A DNA stretch of 64,000 nucleotides. It comes from Acidobacteriota bacterium (GTDB taxonomy: Bacteria > Acidobacteriota > Thermoanaerobaculia > Multivoradales > Multivoraceae). Shown here one piece after another: positions 38,017 through 47,044 of this stretch. The stretch is taken from the NCBI GenBank assembly GCA_029263415.1, contig JAJCXN010000038.1, positions 62,001 to 126,000 on the forward strand, written 5' to 3'. The notes under the pieces were generated by a model that saw only the letters and a list, made by a program, of their open reading frames with translations, was not told the origin of the DNA and did not search any database. The stretch's first letter is position 1; each line of letters starts with the position of its first letter. The position numbers and the translations under genes were made by a program.

Positions 38017-38484
38017 TCAGTGTCTCTCACAAGGCCTCACGTCAGCAACCTTTCGATAGCGATGAGCCTGCTCGTCGCCTTCGCTCAGAAGGAGATCCGA
38101 GCCAACAAACTCGTAAGGCCACGCAGTTTCATAGTCGCTGTTGGGTTCTCGCCCACGAACCCGACCAAAGACAATGGCTTGCTCCGCCGTTCTGATCGGA
38201 CCAGACTCCTTGGCTCGAAACAGTCCCCAAAACAGAGTGATGCGCGTTTCGTACGAACAGTCACAGCCGAACCGGAACCTCATCTTCGCCGACCCAAGTT
38301 GCGAAGACCGGACGTTCCTCCACACCCCAAGCAATCGCTCATCCAACTCGCAAGAGCCAGCGGCCTCCTCAGCAGCAGCCGCGCCTTTGATCGGTCTCTG
38401 GCCGATGTTGTGAACACACCCGGCCGACGCCAAAGAAACGACCACAGCTGCCGTCACCAATTGAAGCACCCAGTTTCGACTCAT
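38017..38484 (-). CDS. Hypothetical lipoprotein
   Basis: 155 residues with a convincing lipoprotein signal (VVVSLASAGC, lipid Cys at about 23). The mature part contains five further cysteines (CELDERLLGVWRN, FGCDCSYETR, VRPCERH) and a lipocalin-like LLGVWRN start reminiscent of small beta-barrel lipoproteins. No family is recognised. It is the next gene after the P450 on the same strand, 265 bp downstream of it. Confidence 0.7.
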   Translation of the reverse strand: MSRNWVLQLVTAAVVVSLASAGCVHNIGQRPIKGAAAAEEAAGSCELDERLLGVWRNVRSSQLGSAKMRFRFGCDCSYETRITLFWGLFRAKESGPIRTAEQAIVFGRVRGREPNSDYETAWPYEFVGSDLLLSEGDEQAHRYRKVADVRPCERH

Positions 38485-38702
38485 GATCCAAACCTCATTC
38501 TACGAGTGAGCGAGCGCGTACCAATGAAATGCATTGCAATCGAGCCACAGCACACGTTATAGCCCTGCGTCTTGGCAATCAAGGCAACGGGGGTTGGACG
38601 AGAGCACGAACCTCTTCACCCGCGCGCGGACACCACTTCAATACCGACCACCGACACCGATCAAGGACACTGGTTGCGCGCCTGGGCAATCAGGCGGCAC
38701 AC

Positions 38703-38741
38703 TCAGGCGTCAGGGGCGTCAGGGGCGTCAGGGGCGTCAGG
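38703..38741. repeat. 9-bp tandem repeats downstream of the P450 gene
   Basis: CAGGGGCGT occurs three times in exact tandem (38711, 38720, 38729), with a degenerate copy before and a partial copy after. The array ends 8 bp from the P450 stop codon. Confidence 0.9.
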
Positions 38742-38749
38742 GCACGCGT

Positions 38750-40003
38750 TCAAAGAGCGTGTACTCTGACCGGGAGCTCGCTGTAGCCGCGCACGAAGTT
38801 CGACAGAGTGCGCACCGGCTCCCCTACCACCTCGATCCAATGGAACCGCTTCGTGATCTCCTCCCACAGGACGCGCAACTGCATCTCCGCGAGCCGATTC
38901 CCCATGCAGCGGTGAATTCCGAAGCCAAACGAAACGTGCGCCCGAGCATTGCCTCGATCGATAATCAGCCGGTCCGCGTCTTCAAACACAGCTTCATCAC
39001 GATTCCCCGATAGGTACCACATGACCACCTTGTGGCCCTTGCGAATAGTCTTGCCGTGGAAATCCACGTCTTCGAGGGCAGTACGGCGCATGTGGGCCAG
39101 CGGAGTCTGCCAACGGATGATCTCCGACACCATGTTGGGAATCAATGAGCGGTCCTGCCTGAGCTTCGCGTACTCGTCAGGATACTGATTGAGTGCAAGC
39201 ACACCCCCGGTGATCGAGTTTCGGGTGGTGTCATTGCCACCCACGATCAGCAACATGACGTTGCCCAAGAGTTCCATCGGCGGCATTGTGCGAGTCTTCT
39301 GGTTCTGGGCCAGCATGGTCACCATGTCAAAGCCCTTGTGGTTGGGATCCGCGCGTTCCGCGAACAAGCGTTGAAAGCACGCGAGGCAATCGAGTAGTTC
39401 CTCCCGCGCCTCTTCCCAGGTGGCAACCAATCCTGACTTTGGTCCGAGAGTGTTGATGTCCGACCAATAAGTGAGCTTGTGTCGTTGTTCGTAGGGAAAA
39501 TCGAACAGTGTCGCGAGCATTCGAGTGGTGAGCTCGATCGACACTCGTTCCACCCAGTTGAACTCTTGTTCGAGCGGCAGATTGTCGAGGATGTCGATGA
39601 CTCTCTCGCGAATCAACGACTCCATCTCCGCCAGATTGCGAGGCCCAACAACAGGCGATACGGCCTTGCGCTGAGCATCATGCTTGGGTGGATCCATGGC
39701 GATGAACGATGCGATCTCAAACTCGTCGAAGACATCGTTGATGGTGATCGTGTCTTGTGAGGAGAACCGGCGATGGTCGCGGTCGATCTCCATCAGGTGC
39801 TCGTGCCGTGTGATCGACCAAAACGGTCCATACCGACTCTCTGGGTGAAAGTGCACGGGATCGTCCCGACGGAGCCGAGCAAAGAACGGCAACTCAGCAC
39901 CCGCTTGAAAGAGGTGCCAGTTGCTAACGTCCAGCTCGTCAAGCGGCGCATTCGCCGCCATTTGATGAGCGTTGGTTGGGTCGATGGCCTGATAGTCGAT
40001 CAC
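38750..40003 (-). CDS. Cytochrome P450
   Basis: 417 residues of a soluble bacterial P450. Visible landmarks: I-helix GGNDTTRNSITGG (about 245-257), K-helix ExxR region MVSEIIRWQTPLAHMRRTA and the haem-thiolate loop HVSFGFGIHRCMGNRLAEMQ with the axial Cys (about 363). It hydroxylates a hydrophobic substrate using electrons from a ferredoxin system that is not in this window. The GTG start at 40003 has GGGA upstream. Its 5' region faces the PadR gene. Confidence 0.95.
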   Translation of the reverse strand: MIDYQAIDPTNAHQMAANAPLDELDVSNWHLFQAGAELPFFARLRRDDPVHFHPESRYGPFWSITRHEHLMEIDRDHRRFSSQDTITINDVFDEFEIASFIAMDPPKHDAQRKAVSPVVGPRNLAEMESLIRERVIDILDNLPLEQEFNWVERVSIELTTRMLATLFDFPYEQRHKLTYWSDINTLGPKSGLVATWEEAREELLDCLACFQRLFAERADPNHKGFDMVTMLAQNQKTRTMPPMELLGNVMLLIVGGNDTTRNSITGGVLALNQYPDEYAKLRQDRSLIPNMVSEIIRWQTPLAHMRRTALEDVDFHGKTIRKGHKVVMWYLSGNRDEAVFEDADRLIIDRGNARAHVSFGFGIHRCMGNRLAEMQLRVLWEEITKRFHWIEVVGEPVRTLSNFVRGYSELPVRVHAL

Positions 40004-40141
40004 GATGAATCCCTTGTGAAAACCGTTGCAGAACCTTGGAGGGAGCTAGCGACCGCAATTGCGACTCCTCGGTGGCGTTTAGACTAACCGACCGCCCCCA
40101 GAGGCTGTTGCCCAGCGCAACCTTCGATCGACTCGAACGTT

Positions 40142-40162
40142 ATATGGTCTGACACGACATAT
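40142..40162. promoter_or_regulatory. Inverted repeat, candidate PadR operator
   Basis: ATATG-N11-CATAT lies 36 bp before the first PadR start codon and in the divergent region with the P450. PadR repressors bind such AT-rich dyads over their own promoter. A second imperfect dyad (ATATCGTC with GGACGTAT) overlaps it. Confidence 0.6.
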
Positions 40163-40197
40163 CGTCACAGGACGTATCAACTACCGAGGTGATTCTC

Positions 40198-40530
40198 ATG
40201 TTCAGTCCAGAACTCAAAAAGGGTGGCAAGGAACTCCTGGTGTTGTCATTGCTCGACGAGTGCGATCGCCACGGCTATGACATCGGCAAGCTCATCGAGG
40301 AGCGATCAGCTGGTCGTTTGGTCTTTCAGATCTCCTCGCTTTACCCCACCCTTTCGCGACTTGAAAATCGCGGATGGATCAGCGGTCGGTGGGTCGAGAA
40401 GGCTGGAGAGCGACGTCGCCGTTTCTATCGATTGACCAAGAAGGGACGCGCGGGTCTGCGTGAAACCACGGCGAACTGGCACGAGTACATCTCCGCAATG
40501 CAACAGGTTCTCGAGCCCTCACATGCCTGA
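40198..40530 (+). CDS. PadR-family transcriptional regulator
   Basis: 110 residues from the ATG with GAGG eight bases upstream. Winged-helix PadR pattern: GGKELLVLSLLDECDRHGYDIGKLIEERS, FQISSLYPTLSRLENRGWI and RRRFYRLTKKGRAGL, with the short C-terminal helix of the small PadR class. Its 3' end overlaps the permease gene by 8 bp. It most likely represses this two-gene unit through the dyad upstream. Confidence 0.93.
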   Translation: MFSPELKKGGKELLVLSLLDECDRHGYDIGKLIEERSAGRLVFQISSLYPTLSRLENRGWISGRWVEKAGERRRRFYRLTKKGRAGLRETTANWHEYISAMQQVLEPSHA

Positions 40531-43330
40531 TCCGCAAAGCACAGCAGACGGCCATGTCCAATCACTTGACTGGCGCAGGTACGTTCGGCAACACCTAAGG
40601 CTGCCAAAGGTGACCTCCGAACGGGAGATCGCGATCGTTGACGAGGTGTCGCAGTTACTGGAGGAGGCATACCTCGAGGCGCGCAAAGAGGGCTTACCTC
40701 AAGCCGCAGCAGAACGACGAGCCCAGCAGCACATTCAGGCTTGGGAGGAGCTGCAGCGCGATCTGGAACAAAGCGAGAGCAGACACCAACGAGCGGTAGG
40801 CACCAGACTACAGGATCGCCTGAACGATCTCGGGTCAAGCCGCGGCGGCGGCTGGCAAGCACTTGCCAGCGTCGTGCTCGACCTGCGCTTCGCTCAGCGA
40901 AGCCTGCGCAAAGCACCCACGTTTACACTGATGGTTGTCCTGTTGCTCGCATTGGGAGTGGGCGCCAACATCGCCATCCTGTCCGTCTCCAGAGCCGTGC
41001 TAATGGCAGACCTTCCGTATGACGACCCAGGTCGATTGGTCGCAATCTGGCAAGACCTCGAGAATAGGGATGTGCGCAACTACCCTTCGGCCCCCGGTGA
41101 TCTCGTCGACTATCGTCAGCTCGGCGCGTTTGAGCAAGTGGCGGGCATGTTCAGCTTCGATCATTCCATCATCGGTGATGATCAAACTGCGAGCAAACTC
41201 CGCGTCGTCCAAGTGACCACCAACTTCGCCGAGACGCTAGGGTTCACCGCGCACCGAGGGCGAATGTTTGGGGACGAGGACGGCGCTCCGAGAGCGAACC
41301 AAGCAGTCACCACCGAGCAACCCCTTCGAGCAGTGCTTTCCTACCAACTCTGGCGCGATCGGTTCGGAGCGCGGGAAGACCTCATCGGCGACATCGTGCG
41401 CTTCGGCGCTGGACCTGCAGAGATCATCGGCATCCTTCCTCGTGATTTCAAGCTGTTGCTCAACCCGAGCACGGGCTACGGCGAGTCGGTGGATGCGTTG
41501 CTGCCGTACCGGGTGAACTGGGATGAGGCACCTCGCACGTCGTGGTTCCTGGCTACGGTTGCGAGGCTTGCGCCGGGAGTTAGCGAAGCCGAGGCAAAGA
41601 CCCAACTCAAAGGTGTCGAAGCGCAATGGTGGGTCGACTTCCCAGTGAATAGGAACGCCGGTACCCGAATCCGCATGGTTTCTCTGCACGACGACTTGGT
41701 GGAAAGCATCCGTCCGGCGCTTCTCACTCTCTCCGCGGCTGCCCTCTTAGTGCTGCTGGTCGCCAGCATCAACGTCAGTGGAATCGTGCTGGTCCGAGTT
41801 GCACGCAGGTTGCAAGAACTGTCGATTCGATCAGCCCTCGGAGGTGAGCGAAGTCGCCTACTGCGACTGCTGCTCACCGAATCCATCGTGCTGGCTCTAC
41901 TTGCCAGTATTGTCGCAACGCTAGCCGCAGGGTTCGGCTTGCGCTTCCTCCTGGAGCGTGTACCCGACGAACTGCCGCAACTAGCTCCCATCGCAATCGA
42001 CGGCAGCCTGGCGCTAGTAACGATCATGATCTGCCTTGTTTGCTCGGCATTAGCCACCCTAGTTCCGGCGCTAAGGGTCACCGGTACCGCCCGACTCGGG
42101 CTGCTGTTCTCGCGCGGAGCGCTCTCGGCAAACGGCGGGGGCAAAGTGCTTTCGGGCTTAGTGATCACACAGGTCGCCTTGTCGCTCTTGCTGCTCGTCG
42201 GAGCGGGACTCATGTCTCGGAGCATGGCGAGTCTGCTCGCCGCGGATCTTGGATTCGACCCACAAAAGACCCTAACGCTAGAAACCGCCATACCCGGGAG
42301 CCGCTACGACACCCCCGAAAAGCGCCGCGCATTGCACGCTGAGTTGCGTCGCGAGTTTGAGTCACTACCCGGCGTCTCTGCAGTCTCAAGCATCGAAGAA
42401 CTGCCCTTGTCGGGTTCGGCGCATCAAGGCCCCTACGGAACCGAGCGCGAGCTAGCCGACGGCGACGAAGGGGACCTAAGACAGGCGACCTGGCGACGGA
42501 TCGCCACCGGCTACTTCGAAACCGCACGCACTCAGTTCCTCGAAGGGCGCGACTTCGCGCGCGCCGACAGCGAAAGACCTCCTAGAGAAGACCCCGTGGT
42601 GATTGTCGATTCCGTCCTCGCAAGAAAATCTTGGCCCGACAGTTCGGCCGTTGGACAGAAGTTATTCATCAAGAACCAGACTCCTCCGATCTGGGCTGAG
42701 GTTGTCGGCGTCGTCCAACAGCAGCGGCACGAGCGTCCTTTCGGCGACGAGCAGGAAGCCATCTACTTCCCCGGGCTCACCAACGGCACTCGCATGGACT
42801 GGCTCCTACGCACCGACGCCGAGCCCCAACAGCTCGCCAACGCAGTGCGTAAAAAGGCACTGGCGATCGATCCTGAAATCACTATCGATGCTGTGGAACC
42901 CTTCTCGGCAATTGTCAGTCGCTCTCGTGCTGCATCTAGCTTTCTCACTACACTCATCGGCCTATTCAGCTTGCTGGCAACGATTCTCGCACTGTGCGGC
43001 TTGTGGGGTGTCATCGCTCAGACGGTCCGAAAGCGACATCGAGAACTCGGTCTACGCCTAGCTCTGGGTGCCAGTCGCCTAAGGGTACTGGTCGACGTTC
43101 TCGTACGCGGCTTAACTCTCGTTGCCGCTGGTCTTGTCGTCGGCTTGATACTCGCCGTCCCCACCAGCCGGCTGATCGAATCACAACTGATCGGTGTAGG
43201 TCGCGGCGACCTCACAACCTATTTCGGCGCAGCCGTCCTATTCCTCGCGATTGCAACTCTGGCCTGCCTTGGCCCAGCAAGCCTCGCCGCTCGCCTGGAC
43301 CCAGCGATCACCCTTCGGCAGGACGAGTGA
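40523..43330 (+). CDS. FtsX/MacB-type ABC permease (ADOP family)
   Basis: 935 residues from the ATG inside the PadR 3' end. The N-terminal helical cytoplasmic part (about 1-120, VDEVSQLLEEAYLEARKEG with AAAERRAQQHI) is typical of acidobacterial duplicated orphan permeases. Then come one membrane helix, a MacB periplasmic domain (FEQVAGMFSFD to FPVNRN), an FtsX helix bundle (about 405-560), a second periplasmic domain and a second bundle (about 825-930, ILALCGLWGVIAQTVRKRHRELGLRLALG). No ATPase is adjacent, which fits the orphan name. It may work in lipid or peptide extrusion. Confidence 0.92.
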   Translation: MPDPQSTADGHVQSLDWRRYVRQHLRLPKVTSEREIAIVDEVSQLLEEAYLEARKEGLPQAAAERRAQQHIQAWEELQRDLEQSESRHQRAVGTRLQDRLNDLGSSRGGGWQALASVVLDLRFAQRSLRKAPTFTLMVVLLLALGVGANIAILSVSRAVLMADLPYDDPGRLVAIWQDLENRDVRNYPSAPGDLVDYRQLGAFEQVAGMFSFDHSIIGDDQTASKLRVVQVTTNFAETLGFTAHRGRMFGDEDGAPRANQAVTTEQPLRAVLSYQLWRDRFGAREDLIGDIVRFGAGPAEIIGILPRDFKLLLNPSTGYGESVDALLPYRVNWDEAPRTSWFLATVARLAPGVSEAEAKTQLKGVEAQWWVDFPVNRNAGTRIRMVSLHDDLVESIRPALLTLSAAALLVLLVASINVSGIVLVRVARRLQELSIRSALGGERSRLLRLLLTESIVLALLASIVATLAAGFGLRFLLERVPDELPQLAPIAIDGSLALVTIMICLVCSALATLVPALRVTGTARLGLLFSRGALSANGGGKVLSGLVITQVALSLLLLVGAGLMSRSMASLLAADLGFDPQKTLTLETAIPGSRYDTPEKRRALHAELRREFESLPGVSAVSSIEELPLSGSAHQGPYGTERELADGDEGDLRQATWRRIATGYFETARTQFLEGRDFARADSERPPREDPVVIVDSVLARKSWPDSSAVGQKLFIKNQTPPIWAEVVGVVQQQRHERPFGDEQEAIYFPGLTNGTRMDWLLRTDAEPQQLANAVRKKALAIDPEITIDAVEPFSAIVSRSRAASSFLTTLIGLFSLLATILALCGLWGVIAQTVRKRHRELGLRLALGASRLRVLVDVLVRGLTLVAAGLVVGLILAVPTSRLIESQLIGVGRGDLTTYFGAAVLFLAIATLACLGPASLAARLDPAITLRQDE

Positions 43331-43677
43331 TGGCCGAGTGCTTGACGAAGATGTCCTTCTCGCTCCAATCTTGCGGGTGGGCCCAGCGCAGACCGACAAG
43401 CGACGGGCTCATCGAAACTCGCTCTTCTTGAACTGAACATCGCGCCTACGAGCATCCGTCGTAAACACTGAGCAGATCCGGGTTGAGCACACCTACCCGG
43501 CGGCTTCGCCCGCCGCCAGAGCCACGGAGTGTCAACGTCGTCGTCACCGACCTGGTCCTAACCCACGGAAGCGCAAGCGAAGGCGTCCACGCGCCGATTG
43601 GCGGGCCGAGCGATCGCAACTACAACCAAGCCGTGACCGCGCGGAAGGCTACTTGCGCCTCTCATCTTTGTGTAGAC
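43331..43677. other. Intergenic region between the two PadR cassettes
   Basis: No supported gene. A perfect GGCGGC-N7-GCCGCC hairpin lies at 43499-43517 but has no T run after it. The second PadR operator follows at the 3' side. Confidence 0.6.
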
Positions 43678-43704
43678 TGTTCACCTTAGAACTTACGGTG
43701 AACA
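43678..43704. promoter_or_regulatory. Perfect inverted repeat, candidate operator of the second PadR
   Basis: TGTTCACC-N11-GGTGAACA, a perfect 8-bp dyad, ends 43 bp before the GTG start of the PadR gene. Its arms are unlike those of the first cassette (ATATG/CATAT), though both have an 11-nt spacer. Confidence 0.75.
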
Positions 43705-43747
43705 ATCTTAGAGGAAGGGCCACTGCGCCATTCCCAAGGAGAGCCCA

Positions 43748-44107
43748 GTGACCGAACAGATCCCGCTCCTCAAGGGCACACTCGACCTACTGATAATGAA
43801 AGCGCTGAGCGTTGAACCAACGCACGGCTACGGACTTGCCGTCTGGATAGAAGATCGGTCACAGCAGCAGATCACCACCGACGACAGCGCCATCTATCAA
43901 GCACTCAGACGCCTTGAGGGCAAGCGCCTAGTGTCCGCGGATTGGGGCTTGACTGAGAACAACCGCAGGGCGAGGTACTACAGCCTCACCCCGCGTGGTG
44001 TTGAACATCTGAGCAACGCAGCCGGAACTTGGATGCGATACACCCGCTGGGTCACAGCACTGCTGGAAGCCGACGGCGGTATCCCTGGGCTTGAGAGCCC
44101 GCGATGA
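43748..44107 (+). CDS. PadR-family transcriptional regulator
   Basis: 119 residues from a GTG start in TGACCGAACAGAT context (AAGGAG upstream). Typical PadR N-terminus LLKGTLDLLIMKALSVEPTH, then GYGLAVWIEDRS, SAIYQALRRLEGKRLVSADW, NNRRARYYSLTPRG. It overlaps the following permease by 4 bp (ATGA), so the pair repeats the layout of the preceding cassette. It likely binds the perfect dyad upstream. Confidence 0.94.
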   Translation: MTEQIPLLKGTLDLLIMKALSVEPTHGYGLAVWIEDRSQQQITTDDSAIYQALRRLEGKRLVSADWGLTENNRRARYYSLTPRGVEHLSNAAGTWMRYTRWVTALLEADGGIPGLESPR

Positions 44108-46749
44108 AGCGCCGAATCCTGAGGCTCCTTTCTCGCACGCGACAGGATCAAGAACGAGAGTTGGATGAGGAGATCGAGACGCATCTCCAGCTGCGTGCCG
44201 CCGACCTCGAAGCAACAGGACTAGCACCCGAAGAGGCCTACTCCCAAGCGGTGGCGCGTTTCGGGGACCTCGACGCGGCCAAGCGCACGCTCTATGTCGC
44301 CAGCGCAAGGAGAGATCGACGTCTATCGTGGACCGAGAGATTCGACGATCTTCGTCGCGACCTGACCATCTCGCTACGGCGAATGCGCACCAAAAAGACA
44401 CGCACCGCCATGATGCTGTTGATCTTCGCTCTCGGGATTGGCACCACCACGGCCATGTTCACCGTGGTGGACAACGTGCTTCTCCGCGCACTTCCCTTCA
44501 GTGCTCCACATGAGCTGGTCGAACTCCAATCCGTCGGGGGGCAAGGCACCTCCTTTCCACAAGTCTCCATGGGCAACTGGTTCGACTGGCAGGCGAGCGA
44601 ATCTCTGACCAGCACCGGGCTCTATCGATCGTTTCGCGCAGCGGTCGCAACTGACAACGACGTCATCCGCGTCGACGCAACTGAGACCGGCGGCGCGTTT
44701 TTCGAGGCACTGCGTCCCCAGCTGCTCATGGGCCGGCCGAGCAGCAAGGAGGACGGAGCGAGTGACGAGCGTGTGGTTGTTGTAAGTGAAGGCTACTGGC
44801 GACGCATGTTGAGCGGCGACGGTCGCGTCCTAGGCCAAACCATCATCATCGACGGCAAGGACTACGAGGTGATCGGAGTCCTCGCGCGCGGCTCAGAGTT
44901 CCCCAAGGGAACCGAGCTGTGGACCACCCGGCGGATCATCCAACGGACTGGTGGAGCGCGCAACAATGTCAACTTCTACAGCCTCGCGAGGCTGAATGAG
45001 GGCGTCTCCATTGAGCGCGCAAAACTCGAGCTCGACGCGATCGCCGCAGGAATCATGGAACGGGACCCAGAAGGGCTCTACTCGCATGGGGTCGGAGTGG
45101 TCCCTCTCAAGCAAGCGATGGTCGCAGGCTCGTCGACCAGTTTGAAATTGCTGATGGCCTCCGTAGTGCTGGTCCTGCTCATTGCATGCGTAAACCTGAT
45201 GGGATTGACCCTCGCCGAGGGTCGCGAACGCAGCGACGAGGTCGCCGTTCGACTCGCACTCGGGTCGGGGCGCAGACGCTTGATGCAGCAGTTGTTGACG
45301 GAGCAAATGTTGTTCGGACTCATCGGCGGAGCACTCGGCCTACTGCTCGCGTGGTGGGGCACCAAGATCGCGGTAGCCAGGGTTTGGACCGTCCTTCCGC
45401 GAGCAGACGAGATCGTGCTCGACGCACGGGTCGCACTCACCGCTATCGCGCTTTCAATCGGCGCGGGTTTAGTGTCTGGGCTACTACCAGCGTGGCGCAT
45501 TTCGGGCGGCCAACCAGCGGCGTTTCTATCGCGAGCCCGGGTGGTCCAGGGCGGTCGCGGCATGCCCGGCGCGTCACTGGTCATCGTGGAGATCGCGCTG
45601 ACCGTGGTTCTACTCACCAGTGGAGGACTCCTCATCCGCAGTCTCTCTGCTTTGATCGAGCGAGACCTCGGCTTCGACCCCACAAGCGTCGTCACCATGG
45701 ACGTGAATTTGACGCAACCCAAGTATCTGACCGACCCTTCAGCGGTCGCGTCGTATTGGGACCGCCTGATCGCCGACTTGGACCGAGTACCCGGGGTGGA
45801 AGCCGTGGCGGTCGGCACCGGCATTCCCACCGGCAGCGGGGGAACCGGCTTCATTTCACTGCCTGGCGACCCCCGTTCAGAAGTAGGGGCCCGATACCGT
45901 CTCGTCAGCGATGACTACTTCAGCACCCTTAAGGTGCAGCTGATGGAAGGGCGCTTCTTCGGTCCCGAAGACACCGCCGGTTCACAGCGAGTGGTCATCA
46001 TCAATCAGGCTATGGCCGACCGTTACTGGCCGAACGAAGAAGCTCTGGGCAAATCGGTCATGGCGCGCAGTATGGAGAGCTATTGGTACGGCGGCACCGC
46101 GCCCTGGCTCACCGTCGTAGGGGTGGTCGCCGACATCCGCCAGTTCGGATTCGAAGACGACCTAGAGCCAGCCATGTTCACGCTCTACCGCCAGATTCCT
46201 CAAATGGGACTCGATCCAGCCGCAGTCGTCCGCGTGCGTCCTGGGGACCAGGCCTCAATGGCTGGCTTGCTAAAGGATGTGGCCCGCTCGATCGACCCGG
46301 AACTAGCAGTCGAGACTGGACTGCTTGAAGCTCGCCTGCACGGACTGCTTTCCGAGCGAAAGTTGGTCGCCTCGATCATTCTTGGCTTCGCCGCAATGGC
46401 CTTGGCGCTTGCCTCACTCGGCATCTATGGGCTGCTGGCGTTTGCTGTGACTGCAAGAACTCCCGAACTCGCGATTCGAGCAGCCCTAGGAGCTGGTCGA
46501 CGGGAACTGGTGGCGCTAGTCCTGCGAGGTGGCCTGGTCGTGGTCGCGATCGGAGCAGCGCTCGGCGCTCTCGGGGTGGTTGGCACCAAGGGTCTCCTGC
46601 AGTCGATGCTGGTCGATGTCCGGCTCACCGATCCCGCAACCTACTTCGGTGTTGGCACAGTGTTGGCACTGGTGGCGTTGGCCGCCATCTTGATCCCGGC
46701 TTCGCGGGCTGCACGCTTGAACCCGACTGATGCCCTGCGCCGCAACTGA
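44104..46749 (+). CDS. FtsX/MacB-type ABC permease (ADOP family), second copy
   Basis: 881 residues with the same plan as the preceding permease: a cytoplasmic helical start (RQDQERELDEEIETHLQLRA, GLAPEEAYSQAVARFGD), one membrane helix, a MacB periplasmic domain, an FtsX bundle (about 355-460, LKLLMASVVLVLLIACVNLM), a second periplasmic domain and a terminal bundle ending ASRAARLNPTDALRRN. The two copies are divergent in sequence, so the duplication is old. No ATP-binding partner is in the window. Confidence 0.94.
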   Translation: MKRRILRLLSRTRQDQERELDEEIETHLQLRAADLEATGLAPEEAYSQAVARFGDLDAAKRTLYVASARRDRRLSWTERFDDLRRDLTISLRRMRTKKTRTAMMLLIFALGIGTTTAMFTVVDNVLLRALPFSAPHELVELQSVGGQGTSFPQVSMGNWFDWQASESLTSTGLYRSFRAAVATDNDVIRVDATETGGAFFEALRPQLLMGRPSSKEDGASDERVVVVSEGYWRRMLSGDGRVLGQTIIIDGKDYEVIGVLARGSEFPKGTELWTTRRIIQRTGGARNNVNFYSLARLNEGVSIERAKLELDAIAAGIMERDPEGLYSHGVGVVPLKQAMVAGSSTSLKLLMASVVLVLLIACVNLMGLTLAEGRERSDEVAVRLALGSGRRRLMQQLLTEQMLFGLIGGALGLLLAWWGTKIAVARVWTVLPRADEIVLDARVALTAIALSIGAGLVSGLLPAWRISGGQPAAFLSRARVVQGGRGMPGASLVIVEIALTVVLLTSGGLLIRSLSALIERDLGFDPTSVVTMDVNLTQPKYLTDPSAVASYWDRLIADLDRVPGVEAVAVGTGIPTGSGGTGFISLPGDPRSEVGARYRLVSDDYFSTLKVQLMEGRFFGPEDTAGSQRVVIINQAMADRYWPNEEALGKSVMARSMESYWYGGTAPWLTVVGVVADIRQFGFEDDLEPAMFTLYRQIPQMGLDPAAVVRVRPGDQASMAGLLKDVARSIDPELAVETGLLEARLHGLLSERKLVASIILGFAAMALALASLGIYGLLAFAVTARTPELAIRAALGAGRRELVALVLRGGLVVVAIGAALGALGVVGTKGLLQSMLVDVRLTDPATYFGVGTVLALVALAAILIPASRAARLNPTDALRRN

Positions 46750-47044
46750 GGCACGGCTTCAAGGCAAGGGGTTCTCGGTTGCTCAGTCCGTTGGTCACAC
46801 CATCTGCAGTGTTGAACCTGGGGCGGCACTTCGCCACCAAGGGCGGGCGTGATCCCTCTGGCGCGCCTTCCTTAACAAGGGTCATGACAATCCTCAGATT
46901 GGCCCTCCTGCTGACCCAAGGCTCGGCCCGTATCCGCCAACTGGGCACCGGCTCCGCCTCTGGGAAGCGCGCCGCCCCACCACTATCGTCTGATACCACC
47001 CACCGCGATCCGTCCACCGCGAATGCGATCAACTAGATCAGCCG
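46750..47044. other. Convergent spacer with no supported gene
   Basis: The 295 bp between the second permease and the DUF885 gene contain an open frame on the minus strand, but its composition and lack of a recognised motif make it unconvincing. No strong terminator is visible. Confidence 0.5.

Noticed and set aside
46625-47032. Open frame of 135 codons on the minus strand in a convergent spacer
   Set aside because: It overlaps the end of the permease, has no recognisable motif or ribosome site and looks like a shadow of GC-rich sequence.
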